A stretch of 64,000 bases of DNA from Sva-07 sp963717385 (GTDB lineage Bacteria > Actinomycetota > Acidimicrobiia > Acidimicrobiales > Ilumatobacteraceae): positions 62,001-126,000 of the forward strand of contig CAVQWE010000027.1 in assembly GCA_963717385.1 (NCBI GenBank). The letters are read 5' to 3'. A program made the position numbers and the translations under genes. The notes under the pieces are model-generated. The model saw only the letters and a program-made list of their open reading frames with translations. It was not told the DNA's origin and searched no databases. Shown here piece after piece: positions 8,682-18,858 of this stretch (within the stretch, counting starts at the first letter, position 1; the number at the start of each line of letters is the position of its first letter).

Positions 8682-10931
8682 TCGAGGCCGTTGATCCGTT
8701 CATCGGCACCGACGTCACCGATCTGGCCGTTCCCACGGGACTCGCCGCCGCCTGGTGGTGGCCGAAGCCGCAGGTGGGCAACACCCATCCCGGTGCCACA
8801 TCACCGCTCGGGATGGTGTCGGCGTGCGCCTACTCCGGCGCGTACCCCACCGGCTACGGAGTCCACGAACTGTCCACCGAGGGTGTGCCGGCGGTCCTGC
8901 ACGACCGCCTCGTTGCGTCGGGTTTCACGCACTTCCAGCAGTCGGGCACGGGCGCAATCCGCAAGTACTACAACTATCTGCGCGTCACTCCGATGGTCGA
9001 CCCGCTCGACGACCTGGGCCAGGTGTGGGCGCTTCGCGACGAAACTGCCGAGCCCGGCTACTACTCGGCCACGCTCGACAACGGCATCCGAGCCGAGCTG
9101 ACCGTCGGACCCAAGTCGGCCGTGCACCGCTACACATTCCCAACGCGACCCGATGCCCGCCTGGTCGTCGACTTCTCGCTCGGTGGCCTCGGGATCCAAC
9201 ACGGTCGCACCGTGCCGACGCGCGCCCACCTCGCCACACTCGAACCGGGCGTCGCCGAAGGCGAGATCGTCGTCGAGGGCGCACCGCTGGCGGTTCACAT
9301 CGAGTGCGACACACCGTCGTGGCGACAGATGCTGTGGTACGACCAGCGCCTGATGCCCGGCGGCACGCAGCTGGAGTTCGACTCGATCCGACCCACCACG
9401 CTGCGACCGTTCGGACTCATTCTGCTCGGCCCCACCGAGGCCGGCCAGACGATCGAGCTGCGATTCGGCTTCTCGCTGCGCGGGGTCGAACAGGCCCGCC
9501 GCAACCTGCACGCCGACTGCGGTGCCAGCCGCCGCAGCTTCGAGCGACGCCGAGCGGCAACCCGCACCGACTGGTCGAACCGGTTGGACACCATCCGCGT
9601 CGAGACCGCTTCGAGCGAGCGTCGCACGATCTTCTCGACCGCGCTCTACCACTCGCTGATCAAGCCGTGTTTCGCCGCCGACGAGAGTCCGTTCTGGCCG
9701 GCGTCCGGGCCGTTCGTGTTCGACATCGCCACCATGTGGGACATCTATCGCACCCAGTTGCCGTTGATCACGTTGCTGGCGCCCGACCGTGCAGTCGAGC
9801 TGGCAACGGCGTTGCTGGTCATCTGCGAGCAGGAGGGCAATCTCCCGATCGGGTACCGCATGGCACGGGGCGCCGACCGGTTCTCGCGGCAGGGCAGTGC
9901 ACTCGCACACACGTTCCTCGCCGACGTGTGTGCGCTCGACCTCGATGGCATCGACTGGGACTGGGCGCTGGTCCACATGCATACCGACCTGCGACGCAAC
10001 TACGGAGAGGAGTTCCTCGAACGGGGCATCGCGCATCCGATCACCCACACGCTCGACCTCACATTCGGCTACCACTGCACCGCGCAGATCGCCCGCCACA
10101 TCGGCGACCACGACCTCGCCACCCAACTCGACGCGATGGCGACCCGATGGGTTGATGCATTCGACCAGGACACCGGGCTGCTGGTCGACTCGACGTTCTA
10201 CGAGGGCGGCAAATGGAACTATTCGTTCCGACTCACCCACGACATGGCCCAACGGATCGAGCTCGCAGGAGGCGAGGCGGCCTTCGTCGAACTGCTCGAT
10301 CGCTTCTTCGGCTACGGCGCTGGACCCGTCAAACAACTCGGGGTGTCGCCCGATGCCGACGCCATCGCCGAGGGCTACGCGCTCGACCGCTTCGAGGGCC
10401 TCAACAACGAACCGGACATGGAAGCACCGTGGGCGTACCACTACGTCGGCCGCCCCGATCGGACTGCCGAGATCGTGCACGCTGCGGTCAACAACCAGTT
10501 CGCCACCGGGCGTGGCGGGCTGCCGGGCAACGACGACTCAGGTGGGCTGAGCTCCTGGTACGTGTGGGCGTCACTCGGGTTGTTCCCCGTGGCCGGCCAG
10601 CAGTTGGTGTTCGTGAACGCGCCATCGTTCTCGCATGCCCGCATCACCGTGCCGGGCGGCGCATTCGTGATCGAGACCACCGGCTTCGTCGAACCCGAAC
10701 CCGACGGGCCGAGCGCAGTATGTCCAGTCGGTACGCCTCGACGACCAACCGCTCGAGCGCACCTGGATCACGCTGGCCGAACTGCACCGCGGCGGTCGAC
10801 TCCACGTCGAGCTCGGACCCGGACCATCGGCGTGGGGCACCACGATCCGACCACCCTCGGCCTCGACGACACCACCAGACATCGCCCAATCGACCACCGG
10901 AGCGAGTCTCCGCGAGAGGAGTCGACCATGA
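8678..10931 (+). CDS. GH92 alpha-mannosidase-like protein (one frameshift near the 3' end)
   Basis: About 750 aa of glycoside hydrolase family 92 (Ca2+-dependent exo-alpha-mannosidases). Visible family regions are VDPFIGTD at the N-terminus, QVGNTHPGATSPLGMV, the catalytic-domain block around FDIATMWDIYRTQLPLI, NNEPDMEAPWAYHYVGRP, and PGNDDSGGLSSWYVW (family GNDDCGQMSAWYV). A +1 shift in the GGG at 10706-10708 breaks the frame; past it the C-terminal strand domain reads RAQYVQSVRLDDQPLERTWI and ends at TGA 10929-10931, overlapping the next ATG. Without this correction the mannosidase appears fused to the glycosyltransferase. There is no signal peptide, unlike most GH92 enzymes, so it probably works inside the cell. 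Confidence 0.8.
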
Positions 10932-12223
10932 CCGCCCCCGTGACAGCCACCAAGCGCCTCGTGATCGTGGTGCGTGCCGACCCGGTGATCTGCGGTCATT
11001 CGGGTGAGGCGCGCAACCTCGCCGAAGTCGCGCTCACCAGAGGCTTCGACGACATCCGCATCGTCACGTGGCCGATCGCCACGCTGCAGGCAGCCGGCCT
11101 GCCGCTGAAACCGCTCGACGCCGTGCTGCCCTACAGCGAGGGGATCACCGTCGAACGCCCCGATCCGGTCGGCGACTACAAAGTGCCTGACGCCCGCTTC
11201 TACGGCGGCATCGTCGGTCGTCTCGTCGAATTGTTCACCGACGGCGTACCGACCGTGGCGATGTCGCTCTACCTCACACCTCATGCCACTGCGGTCAACG
11301 ATGCGCTCGCCGTCGCTCGGGCCACCGGGCTTCCGGTCGACGTGACCACGATCGCCGAAGCGGTCGGGTCCGACATCACCAACGTGGTGCGCACGTCGGT
11401 CGAAGAGCAGCTCTTCGGTGCCGCGGCCCAGGTGTTCACCACGTACCTGGCGAACGATCTGTGTGTGGCGGTGTCGGAGTTCACCAAGGAATTGATCGTC
11501 GAGTCCGCAGTGGCGATCGATGCCCGCCACGGCACGGCGTTCGCTGCACGGTGCCGCGAGCAGGTGGCGATCTCATACCCAGCGATCGACAGCCGCCAGT
11601 TCACCGACCTCGACCGGGGACGCCTCGATGCCGTGCTCGCCGCACGCGGCCTCACCGACGACGGCTACGTGCTGTTCCTGTCACGAGTGACGAAAGCCAA
11701 GGGTGTCGACGACCTGATCGACGGCTACGCGGCGAGTCACGCCAGCGACCTCGTGCCGCTCGTGATCGCTGGAACCGGGCCCGAGGCGCCGGCATTGCGG
11801 GCCCGAGCCGAAGCCTCGTCGGCGGCTGACAAGATCGTGTTCTTCGACGACGTCGACGACGACGAAAAGACGTACCTGATGGCCGGCAGCGCCGCCTACG
11901 TGCTGCCGAGCAAGCCCCGGCCCGAGTTCGTCGAGACCTTCGGCATCGCGTTGGTCGAGAAGATGTTGGCGGGCGGCGGCCCGGTGATCACCACAGCCAC
12001 CGGAGGGATCCCCGAGGCAATCGGCGACCACGCGACCGTCGTGCCGGTCGGTGACCCGATGAGCATCGCCCAGGCGCTCGACGATGCGATCTTGCGGACC
12101 TCACCCGACGAGCGCGCAGCGTTGGCCGATGCCGCCCGCGCCCACGCGATGCAGTTCGACCGGGTCAACGTGTTCGACAGGCTGTTCAGCCGTCTCCGCA
12201 CCGCCGACGACGCCGCTGCCTGA
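10928..12223 (+). CDS. GT4-type glycosyltransferase
   Basis: 431 aa retaining glycosyltransferase of the GT4/GT-B group. The C-terminal nucleotide-sugar half is clear: VLFLSRVTKAKGVDDLIDGY, VIAGTGPEAPALRARA, KIVFFDDVDDDEKTYLMAGS, and the acidic donor-binding stretch VETFGIALVEKMLAGGGPVI. The N-terminal acceptor half begins with RLVIVVRADPVICGHSGEAR. The donor and acceptor are not evident; coupling to a GH92 mannosidase (4-bp ATGA overlap) suggests a mannose- or glucose-type sugar. No signal or membrane segment is seen, so it is cytosolic. Confidence 0.8.
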   Translation: MTAPVTATKRLVIVVRADPVICGHSGEARNLAEVALTRGFDDIRIVTWPIATLQAAGLPLKPLDAVLPYSEGITVERPDPVGDYKVPDARFYGGIVGRLVELFTDGVPTVAMSLYLTPHATAVNDALAVARATGLPVDVTTIAEAVGSDITNVVRTSVEEQLFGAAAQVFTTYLANDLCVAVSEFTKELIVESAVAIDARHGTAFAARCREQVAISYPAIDSRQFTDLDRGRLDAVLAARGLTDDGYVLFLSRVTKAKGVDDLIDGYAASHASDLVPLVIAGTGPEAPALRARAEASSAADKIVFFDDVDDDEKTYLMAGSAAYVLPSKPRPEFVETFGIALVEKMLAGGGPVITTATGGIPEAIGDHATVVPVGDPMSIAQALDDAILRTSPDERAALADAARAHAMQFDRVNVFDRLFSRLRTADDAAA

Positions 12224-12259
12224 ACCTCGCCCACCCCGACATTCGAATTGAGCGCGGGG

Positions 12260-12910
12260 TCAGACGAAGCGGGCGAACACGTCGAGCGGTTCGCGGTCGG
12301 TGGTGAGCGCGTTGATCGGTGCGTCCGGGTCGGCGTGGCCCAGCGCAACCCCGCAGAAGATCCGTTGCTCGTCGGGCGCGCCGACGAACTCGGTGACGGC
12401 CTTCTCGTACACCGCCCACGCTTCTTGCGGGCACGTGTCGAGGCCGGCCTCCTGCGCGAGCAACATGAACGTCTGCAGGAACATGCCGAGATCCGACCAT
12501 TGCGGCGGACCCATGATTCGATCGATGAAACAGAAGATGGCCGCAGGCGCCCCGAAGAAGTCGAGGTTCTTCGCAAACTGTCCGAGGCGTCCCGCCTTGT
12601 CGTCACGTTCGATGCCGAGCGTGGCATACATGTCTTCGCCGACCTTGAAACGCGAGCTGCGGTACGGCTCGTGGAGCGGTGACGGGTAGATGTCGTAGGC
12701 CGAGGGCTCGATCGGCCGATCGGTGAGGAACTCGCGGAAGCGGGTCATCGACTCGCCGTTGACCACGTAGATGCGCCAGGGTTGGACGTTGCCCCCCGAC
12801 GGCGCCCGAGATGCGGTGGTGAGGAGTTGGGCGATCAGCTCGTCGGAGACGGGGTCGGGCAGGAAGGCCCGGACAGACTTGCGGGCATTGACGGCGTCGG
12901 TCACGTTCAC
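12260..12910 (-). CDS. nitroreductase family protein
   Basis: About 216 aa FMN-dependent nitroreductase fold. The opening DAVNARKSVRAFLPDPVSDELIAQLL and TTASRAPSGGNVQPWRIYVV carry the phosphate-binding Arg/Ser and the SGGNxQPW motif of the family. The C-terminal half has IFCGVALGHADPDAPIN, which closes the FMN site. It would reduce nitro groups, quinones or similar with NAD(P)H in the cytoplasm. The GTG at 12910 was chosen; longer starts add a stretch without family character. Divergent from the next gene. Confidence 0.8.
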   Translation of the reverse strand: MNVTDAVNARKSVRAFLPDPVSDELIAQLLTTASRAPSGGNVQPWRIYVVNGESMTRFREFLTDRPIEPSAYDIYPSPLHEPYRSSRFKVGEDMYATLGIERDDKAGRLGQFAKNLDFFGAPAAIFCFIDRIMGPPQWSDLGMFLQTFMLLAQEAGLDTCPQEAWAVYEKAVTEFVGAPDEQRIFCGVALGHADPDAPINALTTDREPLDVFARFV

Positions 12911-13057
12911 CGCCGCAGTCTGGCCGATCCGCAGCCTTCGCCCCACGTTCGTGCTGCAGAACGGATGACCCGCCCAGTCGGAACTGCAACGCGAAGCTTG
13001 GGGTCGGCCGGGCCTCCACCTCGGACTCCGTCCCGACCAACGGCGTAGGTTCTCGCC

Positions 13058-14375
13058 ATGGCCACGATCAGGGAACTCGCCGAGGAGCACTGGCAGGGGC
13101 GGGGCGAACTCGTCCACGCTCACCACCCGGTGCAACCCATCCACGTCCACCACGACGATGGCACGCACAGCACCGCGAGCGAAGAGATCGACGAGGGTCT
13201 GCTGACCTTGAAGTCGATCGCATCGGTCAACGCCCTCGACACCGGCGACGGACTGGTGATGCTCGACACCGGCGGCGCCTTCGATCGCCAGACGGTGTAC
13301 GACGCTGTGCGCGCCTGGCGCCCAGATGCGCCGGTGCGCGCTGCGGTCTACTCACACCATCACGTCGACCACGTGCTCGGCACGGCACTCTTCGACGCAG
13401 AGGCGGCCGCCCAGGGTTGGGAACGCCCCGTGGTCTACGCCCACGAAGACCTCCCCGCTCACTTCCGCCGCTACGAACAGACCGGAGGCTGGAACACTGC
13501 GATCAACCGGCGCCAGTTCGCCATCGACGTGCCACAGTTCTCGTGGCCGAGCGAGTACCGCGACCCCGATGTCACCTATTCGAAGCAGCTCAACTTCAAT
13601 CGAGGCGACCTGACGTTCGAGTTGCACCACGCCCGCGGCGAAACCGACGACGCCACCTGGACCTGGGTGCCCGAGCGAAAGGTGCTGCACCCGGGCGACC
13701 TGTTCATCTGGGCACTCCCCAACGCCGGCAACCCGCAGAAGGTGCAGCGCTACCTGTCCGATTGGGGAGCTGCGCTCCGTCAGATGGCAGCGTTGCGACC
13801 CGAGATCCTGCTCGCCGGTCACGGGTTGCCGATCTTCGGCGCCGACCGGATCGTCGCCGCGCTCACCGACACCGCCGAGCTGCTCGAATCGGTCGAGAGC
13901 CAGACCCTCGCGATCATGAACCAGGGAAAGAACCTCGACACCTGTCTGCACGAGGTGACCGTTCCAGCGCACCTGGCAGACAAGCCCTACCTCCAAGCGG
14001 TGTACGACCACCCGCAGTTCCTGATCCGCAACGTGTGGCGCCGCTACGGCGGATGGTGGGACGGCGAGCCCGACAACCTGCTGCCGTCACCGCGAGTCGA
14101 GCAGGCAACCGAGTGGGTGATGCTGGCCGGCGGCGTCGACACGGTGCTGGCCCGCGCCGAAGCAAGTGCTCACCGCCGGCGATCCCCGCCTGGCCTGTCA
14201 CCTGGTGGAGTTCGCAGCGCTCGCAGCGCCAGACAACGCCGATGTCTGGAACGTGCGGGCCCGGGTGTACGCCGAGCACTCGTCGCTACACACGTCGTCG
14301 ATGGCACGAAATCTCCTCAGGCACGCCTCGATCGCGAGCGAACACGGCAAACGCGACCTCGCCGGCGACTACTGA
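13058..14375 (+). CDS. metallo-beta-lactamase-fold hydrolase, alkyl sulfatase-like (one frameshift)
   Basis: About 438 aa. The N-terminal two thirds is a metallo-beta-lactamase domain: metal motif YSHHHVDHVLG, a further ligand region in HHARGETDDATW and the usual HPGDLFIWALPNAG, then LLAGHGLPIFG. The following helical part (PYLQAVYDHPQFLIRNVWRRYGGWWDGEPD) resembles the alkyl-sulfatase dimerisation region. Near 14159-14165 the frame shifts by +1; beyond it VLTAGDPRLACHLVEFAALA and a conserved-looking end run to TGA at 14375. It may hydrolyse sulfate esters or a related substrate; not certain. TAGGTT ends 6 nt before the ATG, so the gene is probably leaderless. Confidence 0.75.
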
Positions 14376-14400
14376 CAGCGAACCCCCGTCACGCTCCGCG

Positions 14401-15828
14401 CTACCAGTCGGCGGCGATGTACTGGGTCTCGCAGAATTCGTAGATGCCGTCGCTTGCACCTTCACGGCCGAGGCCCGACTGTTTCATGCCACCGAACGGC
14501 GCGGCCGGATCGGACACGGCACCACGATTGAGCCCGACCATGCCGGCTTGAATGCGTTCGCTGACGGCGAGGCCGCGGCGCAGGTCCTGGGTGTACACGT
14601 AGGCGGTGAGGCCCATCTCGGTGTCGTTGGCCATGTCGACCATCTCGTCGGTGTCATCGAACGTGACCACCGGCGCCACCGGACCGAAGATCTCGTGACG
14701 GGTGATGTCGTCGCCCGGCCGGACGTTGCCGAGCACGGTCGGCTGGTAGAAGTGGCCGGGGCCGTCGACGGCTCCGCCGCCGGTGGCGATCGTCGCGCCG
14801 CGATCGGTCGCGGCAGTGACGAGTTCGTTGATCGATGCGACCGCTTTGGCGTTGATCATCGGCCCGCAGGTCACACCATCGTCGAAGCCACTGCCGATGC
14901 GCACATCGGCCATCGCCGCAGCGAACATTCGGGTGAACTCGTCAGCCACCGCCTCGTGGACGAGGAATCGGTTCGCCGCGGTGCATGTCTCGGCCGAGTG
15001 ACGCATCTTGGCGACCATGGCACCCTGCACGGCGGCTTCGAGGTCGGCGTCGTCGAACACGATGAACGGTGCGTTGCCGCCGAGTTCCATCACGGTCTTG
15101 AGCACCCGGTCGGCGGCCCGCTTGAGCAACACGATGCCGACCTCGGTCGAACCAGTGAACGACACCATCCGCGTCGCTGGGTGGTCGACTGCTGCGTCGA
15201 ACCAGTCACTCGACGACAGCGTGGGCACGATGTTGACGACGCCTGCCGGCAGTCCTGCCTCGTGCAGGAGTTCGCCGATGCGCAACGCCGTGAGCGGTGT
15301 CTCACGCGGCGGCTTGATGACCGCTGCGTTGCCAGCGGCGAGCGCCGGGGCCAACTTGCGCGTGATCATCGCCGCCGGGAAGTTCCACGGTGTCACGATC
15401 ACCACCACTCCGACCGGTGGGTGATGCACGATGATCCTGTTGGCGCCAGCGGGGGCAACGCCGAGCGAGCCCTGGATTCGCACTGCCTCCTCGGAGTTCC
15501 AGCGGAAGAACTCCGCTGCGTAGGCAACCTCGCCACGGGCGTCGGCGGTGGGTTTGCCGTGTTCGAGCGTGATCAAACGCGCGAGCTCGTCGGTGTGGTC
15601 GACCATCAGCTGCCAGGTGCGCCGGAGGATCTCTCCGCGCTCGCGCGGCGGAGTCGCCGCCCACGACGCCTGAGCCTGCGTGGCGGCCTCGCACGCCGCT
15701 GTGGCATCGGCTGGTGTACCAGCAGCGACGGAGGCGATCACCTCCTCGTTCGCCGGATTCTCGACGTCGAAACGGTCGGCTCCCGAGCCGTCTCGCCACT
15801 CGCCACCGATCAACAACTGTGTCTGCAT
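14401..15828 (-). CDS. gabD: succinate-semialdehyde dehydrogenase (NAD(P)+)
   Basis: 475 aa aldehyde dehydrogenase that would oxidise succinic semialdehyde to succinate (GABA degradation). Cofactor region VTPWNFPAAMITRKLAPALA, SFTGSTEVGIVLL; general base Glu248 in MELGGNAPFIVFDDAD; catalytic Cys283 in SAETCTAANRF. The ELGGNAPFIVFDDADLEAAV and C-terminal AAPFGGMKQSGLGREGASDGI strings are those of succinate-semialdehyde dehydrogenases, although related semialdehydes are possible. The ATG at 15828 (MQTQLLIGGEW) is taken as start; an upstream start would add 11 residues. Stop lies 25 bp from the convergent hydrolase end. No aminotransferase partner is nearby. Confidence 0.8.
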   Translation of the reverse strand: MQTQLLIGGEWRDGSGADRFDVENPANEEVIASVAAGTPADATAACEAATQAQASWAATPPRERGEILRRTWQLMVDHTDELARLITLEHGKPTADARGEVAYAAEFFRWNSEEAVRIQGSLGVAPAGANRIIVHHPPVGVVVIVTPWNFPAAMITRKLAPALAAGNAAVIKPPRETPLTALRIGELLHEAGLPAGVVNIVPTLSSSDWFDAAVDHPATRMVSFTGSTEVGIVLLKRAADRVLKTVMELGGNAPFIVFDDADLEAAVQGAMVAKMRHSAETCTAANRFLVHEAVADEFTRMFAAAMADVRIGSGFDDGVTCGPMINAKAVASINELVTAATDRGATIATGGGAVDGPGHFYQPTVLGNVRPGDDITRHEIFGPVAPVVTFDDTDEMVDMANDTEMGLTAYVYTQDLRRGLAVSERIQAGMVGLNRGAVSDPAAPFGGMKQSGLGREGASDGIYEFCETQYIAADW

Positions 15829-15873
15829 GTACACATCATGCACCGATGCGACGGGTTGCAATCACACACCACC

Positions 15874-15905
15874 GAACTGTCACATCAGGCCCGGCACGGT
15901 GTGAC
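15874..15905. repeat. GAACTGTCACA repeat, copy 1 (degenerate)
   Basis: Same word order as 48258-48294: GAACTGTCACA, a GGCCCGGCAC middle, then GTGTGAC. Here the right arm is incomplete, so only a short stem forms. In the gap between gabD start and the copper chaperone end. Confidence 0.4.
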
Positions 15906-15943
15906 CGCTGGTGCGGGAGAACCGGGGTCCGGGGGAACCGGGG

Positions 15944-16141
15944 TCAGGCGATGTCGTAGCCGGCTTCGTCGATCGCAGCACGAACGGCTGCATCGTCGCC
16001 GCCGGTGACGACCACGGTCTTGGCGTCGATGTCGACGTCGACCGAGGTGACGTCGGCAACTGTCGACACCTCACCCTCGATCGCCCGCTTGCAGTGGTCA
16101 CAACTGATGTCGGGGACCGAATAGGTGTGGGTGGTGCTCAT
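15944..16141 (-). CDS. copZ: copper chaperone, heavy-metal-associated domain
   Basis: 65 aa single HMA domain. Metal site SCDHCK follows VPDI at residues 13-18 (CxxC), and the fold ends with AAIDEAGYDIA. Such proteins carry Cu(I) in the cytoplasm and hand it to CopA. The start ATG overlaps the copA stop by 4 bp, and the order merR-copA-copZ on the minus strand forms one copper-response operon. Confidence 0.85.
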   Translation of the reverse strand: MSTTHTYSVPDISCDHCKRAIEGEVSTVADVTSVDVDIDAKTVVVTGGDDAAVRAAIDEAGYDIA

Positions 16142-18420
16142 GCGACGGGTTCCTGTTCTCTGGTGGGAAGTGCGGGGATCGAACGATTCGAGGCGTCTCG
16201 CCGGTAGCCGTCGAACCGGCGCAGTCGCAGGCTGTTCGACACGACGAAGAGCGACGACATGCCCATCGCTCCAGCGGCGATCATCGGGTTGAGCACACCG
16301 AGCGCGGCGAGCGGGATGGCCGCGGTGTTGTAGGCGAACGCCCAGAACAGGTTGCCCTTGATGGTCGCCAGTGTTCGCCGCGACAGCGCCACTGCGTCGG
16401 CTGCGGCACGGAGATCGCCCGACACGATGGTGAGGTCGGATGCTTCGATCGCCACATCGGTGCCCGTCCCGAGAGCAATACCGAGATCGGCCTGGGCCAG
16501 AGCGGGTGCGTCGTTGATGCCGTCGCCGACCATGGCGACTCGATGCCCCTCGGCCTGCAAACGCACGATCTCGGCGGCCTTTGCGTCGGGCAGCACTTCG
16601 GAGATCACGGTGTCGACGCCGACTGCGGCACCGACGGTTCGGGCGGTGCGATCGTTGTCGCCGGTGAGCAGCGTGACACTGAGCCCGAGGTCGTGAAACG
16701 CCTCGACCGCTTCCTTCGATGTCGCCTTGATGGTGTCGGCGACGACCAGTACCGCCTCGGCACTCCCCTCGCGACCAACGAAGACCGCGGTGTTGCCGGC
16801 TCGCTCGGCTGCGGCACCGGCGCGTTCGACCGATGTCGGCACGGATTCGAAGAGTTGCCGGCGCCCGACGCGCAGCTCGACATCGCCGATCGTGGCCACC
16901 ACGCCCAGCCCGGGCCTGTTGGTGAACCCCGAAACGGGGCCGGCGAGAGCACCACGGTCTGCCGCTGCGGCAGCGATCGACTGGGCGATCGGATGCTCGG
17001 ACCGCGCCTCGACGGCGCCGGCGAGTGCGAGCAGTTCGTCGACGTGCGCGTCGGACGCCCCATCGGGAACGATCACGTCGACGAGCGCGAGTCGGCCCTC
17101 GGTGACGGTGCCGGTCTTGTCGAGCACGATGGTGTCGATCCGGCGGGTGTCTTCGAGCACCTCGCCGCCCTTGATGATCACCCCGAGCTGAGCGGCACGA
17201 CCGGTACCCACCATGATGCCGAGGGGTGTCGCCAGCCCGAGCGCGCACGGGCAGGCGATGATCAACACCGCTACTGCAGCAGTGAACGCATCATTGGCGT
17301 CGCCGGCGATCGACAGCCAGGCGAGCAGGGTGACGGCCGCAATGGCGATGGCGGTCGGCACGAACACTGCCGCCACCCGATCGGCGAGGCGTTGCACCTC
17401 TGCCCGACTCCCCTGGGCTTCGTCGACGAGCCGGACGATCTGGGCCAGCGCGGTGTCGGCGCCGACCCTCGTGGCCTCGACCACCAGCGAGCCATTCGCG
17501 TTCACCGTTGCACCGATCACTTCGTCGCCAGGGCCGACCTCGACGGGGACCGGCTCGCCGGTGACCATCGATGCGTCGACACTGGACCGGCCATCGACCA
17601 CGACACCATCGGTGGCGAACTTCTCGCCAGGTCGCACCAGGAACCGAGTACCAACGGTGAGTTGCTCGAGCGGCACGTCGGTGCCGTCTTCGAGACGAGC
17701 CGACCGGACCCCGAGGTCGGCCAGCGCACGAATCGCGTCGCCCGAGCGGCGCTTGGCACGGATCTCCAGCCACTTGCCGATCAGGATCAACGCAACGATC
17801 ACGGCGCCGGTCTCGTAGTAGACGTGCAGGCCGTCGCTGGAGGTCAGCGACATCGACATCGAACCCATGTCGCCCGACATCTCGTCGCCGAGAGCACCCA
17901 CGAGCACCACGGTCGACCAGGTCCACGCCGACAGCGTGCCCATCGACACCAAGGTGTCCATGGTGGTGGCGCCATGGCGCAGGTTCATCCACGCTGCCTT
18001 GTGGAAACCCCAACCGCACCAGAACACGATCGGCGTCGACAGCGCCGCGACCACCCATTCCCAGTTGTCGAATTGCAGCGCCGGGACCATCGACAGCAGC
18101 ACGACCGGCACGCCCAAGATGAGCGCCACGATCCACCGGCGTCGCAGATCCGCCTCGCGTCGACGCTCAGCAGCGTCGTGATCGGCGGTGACCGGTGCCT
18201 CGTAGCCCAGCCGCTCGACAGCGCTTCGCATCGACGTTTCGTCGGCACCATGATGCAGCACGGTTGCACGGCCGTTGGCGAAATTGACCCGGACCTCGTC
18301 GACGCCGTCGAGCTTGGAGAGGCTTCGCTGGATCCGATTCGCACAGGCTGCGCACGTCATGCCTTCGATCGCGATGTCGGACCGGGTGGAGCCGGCGAGA
18401 GATGTCTCCGAGGTGGTCAT
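16138..18420 (-). CDS. copA: copper-exporting P-type ATPase
   Basis: 760 aa P1B-type ATPase that pumps Cu(I) out of the cell. Layout: N-terminal metal-binding domain with GMTCAAC (Cys23/Cys26), eight-helix membrane domain, actuator loop TGEP near residue 287, the ion-path CPC at about 390-392 in IACPCALGLATP, phosphorylated Asp434 in DKTGTVTEG, SEHPIAQSI nucleotide-binding motif, GDGINDAPAL hinge. A Met-rich loop (GDMGSMSMSL) between helices may collect copper outside. Start ATG at 18420 overlaps the merR stop by 4 bp; the 3' end overlaps copZ by 4 bp. Confidence 0.92.
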   Translation of the reverse strand: MTTSETSLAGSTRSDIAIEGMTCAACANRIQRSLSKLDGVDEVRVNFANGRATVLHHGADETSMRSAVERLGYEAPVTADHDAAERRREADLRRRWIVALILGVPVVLLSMVPALQFDNWEWVVAALSTPIVFWCGWGFHKAAWMNLRHGATTMDTLVSMGTLSAWTWSTVVLVGALGDEMSGDMGSMSMSLTSSDGLHVYYETGAVIVALILIGKWLEIRAKRRSGDAIRALADLGVRSARLEDGTDVPLEQLTVGTRFLVRPGEKFATDGVVVDGRSSVDASMVTGEPVPVEVGPGDEVIGATVNANGSLVVEATRVGADTALAQIVRLVDEAQGSRAEVQRLADRVAAVFVPTAIAIAAVTLLAWLSIAGDANDAFTAAVAVLIIACPCALGLATPLGIMVGTGRAAQLGVIIKGGEVLEDTRRIDTIVLDKTGTVTEGRLALVDVIVPDGASDAHVDELLALAGAVEARSEHPIAQSIAAAAADRGALAGPVSGFTNRPGLGVVATIGDVELRVGRRQLFESVPTSVERAGAAAERAGNTAVFVGREGSAEAVLVVADTIKATSKEAVEAFHDLGLSVTLLTGDNDRTARTVGAAVGVDTVISEVLPDAKAAEIVRLQAEGHRVAMVGDGINDAPALAQADLGIALGTGTDVAIEASDLTIVSGDLRAAADAVALSRRTLATIKGNLFWAFAYNTAAIPLAALGVLNPMIAAGAMGMSSLFVVSNSLRLRRFDGYRRDASNRSIPALPTREQEPVA

Positions 18421-18815
18421 GAGGCGTCGATCACCTGGCACCGATGCGGGTCGGTACATGTGGCTGGATCGAGCATGCGTGCGCGCTCGGCGAGTTCGAC
18501 CATCTCGGAGCGTGCGATCTGCAATCGTTCGATCTGGGCGTCGATCTCGGCCACGTGGCGATCGATGAACGACAGGGTGTGCGCACAGGTGCCGAGCCCG
18601 GCGTCCTTCATCGACAGCACGGTCTGCACCTCGGCCAGCGTGAGTCCGGAGGCCTGTGCGTCACGAATGAATCGGAGTCGTTCTGCTGCCTCGGTGGAGT
18701 ATTCCCGGTAGCCAGCAGGTGTGCGCTCGGGGCTCGGCAGGAGTTCGATCGACTCGTAGTACCTGATCGTGTGGGAGCTCAACCCGGACAGTTCGGCGAG
18801 TGCACCAATTCGCAT
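18417..18815 (-). CDS. MerR-family regulator of the copper operon (CueR-like)
   Basis: 132 aa. N-terminal winged helix MRIGALAELSGLSSHTIRYYES, then the dimerisation helix, and a C-terminal metal loop with Cys77 region (GTCAHT) and CTDPHRC. The spacing of two Cys before a short end fits the Cu(I)/Ag(I) group of MerR activators. It is the first gene of merR-copA-copZ, and a dyad of the MerR type lies just upstream at 18834-18857, so it probably autoregulates the operon by distorting a long-spacer promoter. Which monovalent metal it senses is inferred from the operon. Confidence 0.85.
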   Translation of the reverse strand: MRIGALAELSGLSSHTIRYYESIELLPSPERTPAGYREYSTEAAERLRFIRDAQASGLTLAEVQTVLSMKDAGLGTCAHTLSFIDRHVAEIDAQIERLQIARSEMVELAERARMLDPATCTDPHRCQVIDAS

Positions 18816-18833
18816 GCGACCACGCTACCGGCA

Positions 18834-18857
18834 AACCTTGAAGTGAACTCGAAGGTT
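18834..18857. promoter_or_regulatory. MerR-type operator upstream of merR-copA-copZ
   Basis: Perfect 6-bp arms AACCTT and AAGGTT separated by 12 bp; on the minus strand AACCTTC...TTCAAGGTT. The ACCTTC...AAGGT layout is that of CueR-class operators, which sit between -35 and -10. It lies 19 bp upstream of the merR start. Confidence 0.7.
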
Positions 18858-18858
18858 G

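Noticed and set aside
8678..12223. Single 1,181-aa fusion of mannosidase and glycosyltransferase
   Set aside because: Created by one extra G at 10706-10708. Corrected, the mannosidase ends in a normal C-terminus and overlaps the transferase by ATGA.
16543..18711. Open frame of 722 codons antisense to copA
   Set aside because: Shadow of a well-supported P-type ATPase; no motif and unnatural composition.
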